From contig NC_051120.1 in assembly GCF_014839805.1 (NCBI RefSeq), positions 8,494,001-8,558,000 of the forward strand: 64,000 nucleotides of DNA. The letters are read 5' to 3'. The DNA comes from Manduca sexta (taxonomy: Eukaryota; Arthropoda; Insecta; Lepidoptera; Sphingidae). The notes beneath the pieces were generated by a model that was not told the DNA's origin, did not search any database, and worked only from the letters and a program-made list of their open reading frames with translations. The position numbers and the translations under genes are program-made. The stretch's first letter is position 1. The number at the start of each line of letters is the position of its first letter. Below, in pieces: positions 56,096 through 64,000 of this stretch.

Positions 56096-56205
56096 TCCAT
56101 ATAACCCGTTTCCTGCCTACTTCCCTTGATGTTGAATCTAATTATCATTAGTACTTATATGTTGTGTCGGGTTCCTTTTCTGAAGATTTCACCTTTCGCC
56201 CCTAT
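56096..56205 (+). repeat. dispersed repeat family D
   Basis: Shares 'ttgaatctaattatcattag', 'tatatgttgtgtcgggttc' and 'gatttcacctttcgcc' with 28.9 kb. Confidence 0.5.
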
Positions 56206-56209
56206 GAAC

Positions 56210-58200
56210 TAAAAATGTATTTAAATAAGTATTAGCCTAAACATAAATCGATGCTCAACAATTAAATAGGTTAGCGAAGGCTTCATTGATGTCTAGAAAT
56301 ATAATAACCTCTCGTATACATGCTCATTGCTCGTGAATAGTAGAACGAGGGTCGACCCCGCGCGGATGTGCCATGCGTTTCACAATCCGCTTGATTATGG
56401 GAACTTCACACTACATTACAAATCGCTAATGGTTTAAGGATGCTTTTCGATGTTTATAATATACGTCTTATTCTCAAAAGCAAAGGTTTCTTGGTTATAT
56501 TTTGAAATAATAGTCCGCGATTTTCAAAACTTTTGGTGTAAATGAAGGGTTAACGAATACTTTTGTAGTTATCAAAATTTTAAACAGGGGTAAAAAAAAA
56601 TTGGTGAGCCTGGGGTAACCATCTCACTTGCCTATGGCGGCAATCCGTATGTCTAAAAATTCTTTATTCTACATGTATAAATCGACACACGTATTACATT
56701 TATTTAGATTTGTTGAAGAAAAAGCTACCATAATAATCTAGATAAGTAACTGAATGACTAAAATACAGTGGATCCAATAATCGTATCTTGAATTCTAGAT
56801 AAAAATCTTTAACTTTATGTTTATTAATAAATATTATGATAAAGATGTTTAAACGATCTAAATTCCTAACATCCTACATAATATCTGCTTTCTATTACAA
56901 TGGTCGAATTTTTTACATTCATTTCGCCGTCGGCGGTCGTCATAATGGCTTGTAATTATGCATAACGTCCAGTCTCTTGTCTAAGTAAACGTAAGATCTT
57001 GAATGAGTTTAATTTAGAAATTATGCAGGACAAGTTCCGTAATGTTCTTAACATCTTTACGTATATAGGGATTAAAACCTGCGTATATGATATATTTAAT
57101 TTTTATATCTGATAGGTAGCTACTAATTAGTGGGCAGCCTTTAAATGTTGCAGCATTCAGTTGCGTAGTATGGATTCTTGCCACCTGGGTTAGACCCAAC
57201 ATTTACTGACCAAGGAAACGGCGAGGAAAAAAATAAGGTTGCACAACTCCCCTAACCTCGTGTACAGGAGACAAATAAAAAAAATACGTTTTTCAAAATA
57301 TTTCAAAATTTTATATTGTTACATCTACAACGAATATTACTTAAACTGTAAAATTTTTACGTTTCTAATTACCTTATTCTATCGAGGCTTGAAATCGTTG
57401 CGGTTTGATGATTAAGTAGGTACTGCGGGCCGAGTGTCATGGGGTTTGCATGACAACATTGTTAAATAAGAAAGGAGGTATTAGTTTACTAAGATCCGGT
57501 TATTCGAAATTTGAAACCGATTGTTAATGTTTGTAAGAATTGGTCCATAAAAAGTTGCATAATATGACAAGCCTATCACCATACCATATAAAGATATTAT
57601 AGAAAAAAAAGGCAGAAGTTACTACTACCTACTCAAATAGAGTAAACATCTGCCGGGAACTACTGTTCAAATATTTTTTATATTCAGACTTGTGAAATAA
57701 AAAAAGAAAATTTTAAATTACTTAAAAATAGTTAGTATGAAATTTATATTCTTTTTTTATATCTCAATATGGTAGTAAATGTGAAAAGCTCCTACGGTCT
57801 CTACGTAACGACGTTTTCGAAGAAATTACCATATAAGTTTTCCACCTTCAGGAAAGGAATAACTTGACACCATGTCATTTAATATTCTCTGCTGTACATA
57901 ATGTTGGCTTATAGGCATGTAATATTAACTGATAGGCCAAGCATTGTTTCTCGGGACTCCTCGTTAATTCGGTTTTTTTGAATATTGATGCATAGTAATG
58001 TTTAAAATATAATGTCTCTAATATCACATAGAAATAAATGACGTTGCTATGGCTGCTTGCTAAATGCAAATTATAATTATTCCTACGCAATCAATGCACA
58101 CGTTTTTGCGCCACCAGTTACGGATGTGATGGATGATAATGCGAGCAGTTCACACCCTTCGGACTGATTTATTGTGCTTTTTACACATCCATGCATATTA
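56210..58200. other. non-coding stretch
   Basis: I see no supportable gene or recognised repeat. AT-rich throughout, with short chance frames only. Confidence 0.4.
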
Positions 58201-58540
58201 AGCGGCGATAGCCTAGTTGGGTGTAGAACGGACTGCCAAGACGAATGTCCACAGATTCAAATCCCAAGGGCACATACCTCTGACTAGTCCTAAAAAAAAA
58301 GAAAAAAATCATGTGTGTATTCTTTGTGAATTTATCGTTAGCTTTAACGTTGAAGGAAAACATCGTGAGGAAACCTGCACATCTGAGAAGTTCTCTATAG
58401 GAATTTCGAAGGTGTGTGAAGTCTACCAAACCGCACTAGGCCAGCATGGTGGACTAAGGCCTAATCCCTCTCAGTAGTAGAAGAGGCCCGTGCCTAGCAG
58501 TGGGCAAGTATATAATACAGAGCTGATATTATTATTATTA
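58201..58540 (+). repeat. SINE family B, full-length copy
   Basis: It runs from 'agcggcgatagcctagttgg' (A-box region) through B-box-like 'cagattcaaatcccaagg' and 'ggactaaggcctaatccctc' to the end 'agagctgatattattatta' with an (ATT)n tail. About 340 bp, the best reference copy of this family here. tRNA-derived internal promoter. Confidence 0.85.
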
Positions 58541-58603
58541 CTTACACATCCTGACAGTCAACCAAGGAGGTTTATTAACACATATTATTTATTAGTCTGT
58601 TTC

Positions 58604-59022
58604 CTTCTCGGTGGCGTAGTTGTATTGCGTACGCTGTACGACATTGCTCCGAGGTTCCGGTTTCAAATCACGGGTCGGGCAAATGCCCGTCATACACCAC
58701 AATGATTTATCGTAGTGAAAAGAGTTTGTAGTTATACTTATTCATATATTTTCCACACATCATCGAAATCTGCATTGATCGTCACTGCGTCAGTTTACAT
58801 CGTAATTACGTTCGATAAAACTGCGCAAACCGACATCATCGATATATCGTCACCATGTATGGCTGCCATTAGATTTTTCTTCTCAGTATCAACTCGGAGT
58901 CTGGAATTAGTGCAAAAGATAGCGATAAGCTACTTTCCCACTTTATGAGACGGAACACGTATGGTGAAAAATGGGTCCCTGGTTGCATCTCTGCTTACCT
59001 CTTCGGCGATAAAAGCATGATC
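58604..59022 (+). repeat. SINE family A, split by about 180 nt
   Basis: The 5' part 58604-58690 ('ctcggtggcgtagttgtat', B-box-like 'ccggtttcaaatcacgg', 'gtcgggcaaatgc') and the 3' part 58868-59022 ('cagtatcaactcggagtctg', 'gagacggaacacgtatgg', 'cctcttcggcgataaaagc') flank unrelated DNA. Compared with the 13.9 kb copy, only about 20 bases should separate them. Confidence 0.7.
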
Positions 59023-59600
59023 AGTGAAAGCTTTAATCTTGATTCTCTTAGCTTAGACTCTAGATGGTAGAGTTCACTTTTTAATTATTCAAAGATTTAG
59101 TAAGTTGATTTTTTTTCTTTCAAATTATTTGATAAATAGGTTCAGATAGGTACGTAATGATCATAAATTATTCCCTAGCGATTTCTAACACTTAGAGGCT
59201 ACGTTTTTGGATATCGCAACAATGATAATTATTGAATCTAAACTCACCGAATTATCACGCAGATAGTCATCTGTTACTTTCACTTAACAATACGATAATA
59301 AAAATTTCTATTTGTGTGTATACATGTCATTAATTATAACTTTTCAAATGCCCTTTAGCAACTGATCTTATTTAATTATAGGCACACATCACCCGCTTGC
59401 AAAGATCACTGACTTCTCATATAGAACGTCTTTGCCTGAAACCGTATGATATCATTTCGACCTATGAGCTAAAGCTGCAGTCATTATTCAAATTTTATTT
59501 AAATGTGCATTCCTAGAAGTATTTTAGGCATAGAATAATAACTAATACGTAAGTTTAGATCTTGTTAAGACAATGAATTTATGTATTTATATATTTTTAG

Positions 59601-59803
59601 ATGGCGTATTTTATAACATAGTCCAAGACAACTCTATACAGATAGTTTTAGAACTCTTTAAACATAATGATATGTTTAGTCAAAACAATGAAATTGAAAG
59701 TCAGTACAATGTTAGCGAGAGAGCATCTTCTAGCTCTTCAGAAGCATTTTTATTAACAATTCAACAAAATATTATCAATAAGCAAATAAAATTGGATAAA
59801 TAA
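59601..59803 (+). CDS. candidate terminal exon of an unknown gene (weak)
   Basis: After an acceptor-like 'tatatatttttag' a frame of 67 codons is open (DGVFYNIVQDNSIQIVLELF, then serine-rich ERASSSSSEAF), ending TAA at 59801-59803 that overlaps an AATAAA. The first part faintly resembles an ankyrin-repeat helix pair. Composition looks protein-like despite low GC. No upstream exon is recognised. The same frame runs back to an ATG at 59573, which would give 76 codons as a single-exon mini-gene. It may equally be chance. Confidence 0.25.
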
Positions 59804-62800
59804 AAAAATACGTTACATCTCGCACTTTCAATTAATTTTGTGTTAACAACATAGGTACATCTCCCCTCCCTAATTTAGTTGATTCTAACAGAGATAAGTT
59901 GGGGCGCACTCTAATCGACTACATTTAATTAGATCTTCCTTGGCCTCGTCAGGCATTGTTATCTTGTACGTCAATCTTCGCGAATAATTGGCCAGTCACA
60001 AAATATTTCGTCACATCACAATGCTAATCCATTTACTAGCTAACAATCGAACAATGAGAGTATATCTTGTATGGAAAATCGATGTTTTTCTGGTATACAC
60101 TCGCACGCGTTCACTTGCTCGCGCGGCCGATTATCAATGTCGTGTAGAAATTTTATAACCGATAGCAAAATACTGTTCAATTTGGTCTGTCTTATGAGAA
60201 CTGGTTGTTTCATGCGCGTCTTTTTCAGGATGTATTCTTATATTTTTACAAACATCTTTACAAACAAACTTTCTCGTTATTAGTGCCAGATAGTAAGGTT
60301 TGTACGAATCAAAATATATTATCGTTATTGTATCGTTATCGGTTAAAAGAATTTTGACATCGAAATTCTATTAGACAGTTCTGTAGTTAGTTTTCGAAAC
60401 CTTTAAAGCCACAATTTCCGAATTGATGTCAGGAAGTAGATACGAAAACATTGGCGAAAGTGGCTTTGATGTAAGAAATAACGGATTCACAATTTTTGCG
60501 TGCGCAATAACAAAATGTCAAATTAAATTGTCATATTTCTCGTTGAACAAATTGAGCTCCAGTAAAATAATGGCAAATGATCACAATTTGGGATTAACCT
60601 TTGAACTCTTATATAGAAGATCAAATAAATGATCATTGTGCGTATGATCCGGAAATGAGCTTATGTAATTCTTACGTATATAGAGCCACACGATTACCAA
60701 GAACCACAGGATGCCCACTGGTGAACACAGGCCAAAGAGTCAAATAGACATTTTGAAACATAACCTAAGATAGTATATTCAAATTCATGTGCGATGATTG
60801 TTAAGAATTTTTATAAATTTCGACATATATTGCAGTTGTTTTTTTGTCTCTTGTTACCTTTTATCTATTTTGTTCAAACATATGCTGGATTTATAGATTC
60901 TGACAGAGCAACAACGCTACACCTGATTAATAAAAATGTGTTGAAACACTAAATTAACGACTCCCCTTTCCAATTTACAAGTCAACAATCCAATTAAAGT
61001 TCTTCGCTTAGTTACACGTCTTTTGCCAGATACAAAACTAAATTTAACATTCGCCTTTTCTCTACTATTAACTAAATGTAATTATTTATTATTTACTGTC
61101 GATTAAGCATAGTTTACTCAAAGAAGTATTTATGCAGAAAAAAATGTAGATAATGAAAAAGTACCTTGGTTCAACAATGAATAGCAACACACTGAAAGAA
61201 TAAGTAAAAGGAGATGAAAGACCCTGTTTCACATATCTAAAACAGCACACAAGTATTGCTAAACCCTACTCGCGAATTGTGAAACCCAAAGATGTCCTTT
61301 CAGTCCCATTTGACGTATAGACGCGTAATGATGTGCTCTGTGTTTCGCTAAATGGCCGCGATAAGCGATCGTGCCTGCGATGAATCGCAAATACAACGCC
61401 ATTACCCCTTGTGCAGTCACGTGGGGCCTTGACGGATGTTCTCGCTTTGTGTGGCTGTTGCATCTTCTTAGACTATGAAGTCCTGGTAGGATTGTTGCCT
61501 GTGTGAATAAGCCCATGTTAAACTAGATTTAGACTTAACATTAAATGTATACTTTGTAATTCAAAGTTATGGTGTAGTTTTTTTGGGTATATTTAACTCC
61601 CTTACCGCCCCATATAGTCTAATCAAAGCGTTTTTAGTTTTTACCTACGGCGGCGGTGGAAAATTGGTTAGAAAAGTGTTGTCAGGCCGGTCGATATAAT
61701 CAACGTGTTCGTATCGTTCTTCCTCCTTTAATATTTCCAAAAACAAAAAGGTCAAGCAATTGGCTCCCAGACGTGCGTGTTTTGTCTATACACTGATTAG
61801 TCGTGGGACCTTATATAAGACTCGACAGTGCCAAATATTGCTACCTAAATAATTAACAATAAAATTTGCATGAACACACATTTCATCCCATCACGCGATA
61901 ATATAAAGTAAGCGGTGATAATCGATTATTTAGTGGTAGCGAAGTCTGGCTACCACCCGTCACTGTTAAATGTCAAGAATTGCATGTTCCGGCAAAGAAA
62001 GGAAGCCAATTTTGTAAGCAACGTTGAGTAAATTAGGAACTAAAATAATCCTAAACTGAAAAATTCTGAGTTCTTTTGCAATATAGTTTCATCAGAATCT
62101 ATCAAAATAACTTTTCAGAAATACTATCGAAGTAACGATACACCAAGTTTTAAATCAAGCGAACAATGAAAGTAGGAAATTAGCTGATGATCTTCAAACA
62201 ATTATAACTATCTCGATCACATCAACTTTTAAACATAGACAAACATACATGTAGGTACACTCCTTAGATTAGTCATAGACAAATATACACGTAGGTACAC
62301 TCCTTAAGCTTATAACCGCCCCCTTTTTTCGTCGGATACTAAAAACATTATGGATGATCTTAAATTTGATAAAAAATGTCTTGAAAATAATAGGCCCTAA
62401 ACTCCGGGGTCAAATTAAAATGGTTCCCATAAAACCAGCTCCATGTCACGGGCACAAGTTAAAAACCAAGTGATTGCGAGTCCACACACGATGTTTTGCA
62501 ATAATGATATAGCTAATAGCACGATTTTGACAGATGGCATCCTCTGTAATGATACGCACAATGTCAGGTTCACCACACGCATAGGTAATTGTAGCGTTGC
62601 GGTGTGTGAAACTTTGTTTTAGGGTCATTATTGTTTGAAGGTATCGTTTTATTATTTTGAAGCGATTTTTAAAGGCGTGCGCAATTCTTGCAGAAAAGTT
62701 GACGTTGAGCAGTAGCGAAAGACTGTGTAAGTTGCTTCTAGAACTTGCTTCAATAAATTGATTGTGCCGATTCCGCATTTGAGCGCCATTTGGGCAGGTA

Positions 62801-64000
62801 ATAAAAGAAAATAGTCTTCTTTTCCTTGTAAGGGATGGAATAGAGCCCACATTTACAATTTGACCAGATATCTTCCATCCTTAGTATCCTGTTTGCAAGT
62901 AAATCTCTGTACTAAGCATAAATTCAACCCACTAGCAACTCACGTGTATTATTTCTTCAAAGTTTTATATTTCCCGTATTGTTAATCGAACCTCCTACCC
63001 GTTCACTTAAGGCTCGCTGTCATTAGACAAATGACATGAATATCTCATACCACTAAAGTTGAATAACTGTGCATGACTAACTCAGAACACATTGTTGCTA
63101 TGAAATTCAAAATTAATTAATTTATAACAATAGATATTTAGTTTACGTCTTTTGTTTAGATTGTCGCGAGCATAGGCTAGATGGACAACTGTAAACTCAA
63201 TTGTAAACCCTGGGGATTTTATTTACCCTATATTTCAAACACAGGTTTGATACACGATGATTTCGTCGAATAAGTTTTTTGTAAGGAGCCGTTCCTGCAG
63301 TCAACATCACATTGAATAAGTTTAGGCATCTTTACTACCAATTGTCTTGTCTTTGTAGAGTTAGATTGATATACTTAAAGAAACGATTTGGCTTAGGTAA
63401 ACGAACGGCTGTTTATTTTCCCACACCCGCATACAAAAGAAAAAACCAATCGTTGACGGCTAATATTATTAAAATTGTTTCCTCATTAACATAATTACAT
63501 TATATTATGACTACTTATTAATTTTGGCGCCGCAATAGTAATAGGAAACTGCTACTACAAGTCGTAAAAGTCTTGACAATAAAATTAGGCATATATGTCC
63601 ATTGTGACACTATTATGGCAAGCTAAACCAGTTCACGGATTCTTTCCAATTGTTATTTGATATTTATTTAAATCTACGAAAGCTTTGCCTTAAATGGAGT
63701 TCGTTTGTTGCAGATCTATATTTAGCTAGTTTTATTTTTCTTTTAAAATATATAGTATAAAAAACTGTCAGTTTTGTTGTTCCTTAGATTTTGAGTTTTA
63801 AAATTACTGATTTAGTGTCCCAAACTGCTGTTTATGTGTTGACAATATTTATCATGAAGCAGACAATAACAGCTCTGGTAAAGTATAATTTCGCTACTTT
63901 CTGCTCGACGTAAGCCTTCGAGGATAATTATAGTACTAGCGCCACTGTATGATAATATTGTTGGAAATACCCAAATGTTACTTTCTTCAAAGAATGTAGG
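59804..64000. other. gene-poor 3' flank with GC-richer blocks
   Basis: No supportable gene. GC-richer, non-repetitive blocks lie at about 60071-60180, 61255-61520 and 62446-62850. The last is open for 134 codons on the minus strand, but I recognise no domain and see no splice context. They are treated as possible regulatory elements, not genes. Confidence 0.4.

Noticed and set aside
1..64000. Search for viral, CRISPR, integrase or bacterial-operon signatures
   Set aside because: None seen; all genes have introns or animal homologues, and the repeats are of insect SINE, MITE and Helitron/LINE type.

Overview
This window is nuclear DNA from a moth or butterfly (Lepidoptera). The evidence is AT-rich non-coding sequence, GT-AG introns in three recognisable or probable animal genes, and many dispersed repeats of lepidopteran type: two tRNA-derived SINE families, short terminal-inverted-repeat elements, and Helitron/LINE-like repeats with (TTTG)n starts. 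I cannot name the species. Nothing bacterial, viral or plasmid-like was seen, so operons, ribosome binding sites and CRISPR do not apply.

Layout. 1-10.9 kb is a gene-free flank with several repeats, a perfect 63-bp inverted repeat near 5.1-5.4 kb and a few GC-richer unexplained blocks. 11.1-12.4 kb holds a two-exon PINX1 orthologue (G-patch nucleolar protein). It is followed by a single-exon gene for a basic, probably nuclear 269-residue protein that I do not recognise (12.74-13.55 kb). From about 16.9 to 51.5 kb one large plus-strand gene fills the window. It is the insect ZO-1 homologue polychaetoid (pyd/tamou), a junctional MAGUK scaffold. I assembled it exon by exon: three PDZ domains, an SH3, a degenerate guanylate-kinase domain without a P-loop, a long proline/glycine-rich linker, a 2.46-kb exon with SPYATK-type repeats, and a terminal ZU5 domain ending in a DHF tripeptide. 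All splice phases match, giving 2118 residues with the inferred first exon, or 2398 if an extra 842-nt exon is included. 52.4-64 kb is gene-poor and repeat-rich, with one weak candidate terminal exon near 59.6 kb.

The three plus-strand genes have no obvious shared pathway. PINX1 and its neighbour look like compact, ubiquitously expressed nuclear genes packed ahead of a large epithelial junction gene. The most informative observations are in pyd. A long exon between the GUK domain and the linker needs a second acceptor two bases downstream to stay in frame. The giant tyrosine-repeat exon sits in a different base-composition regime from the GC-rich exons around it. I found no clear new multi-gene system.
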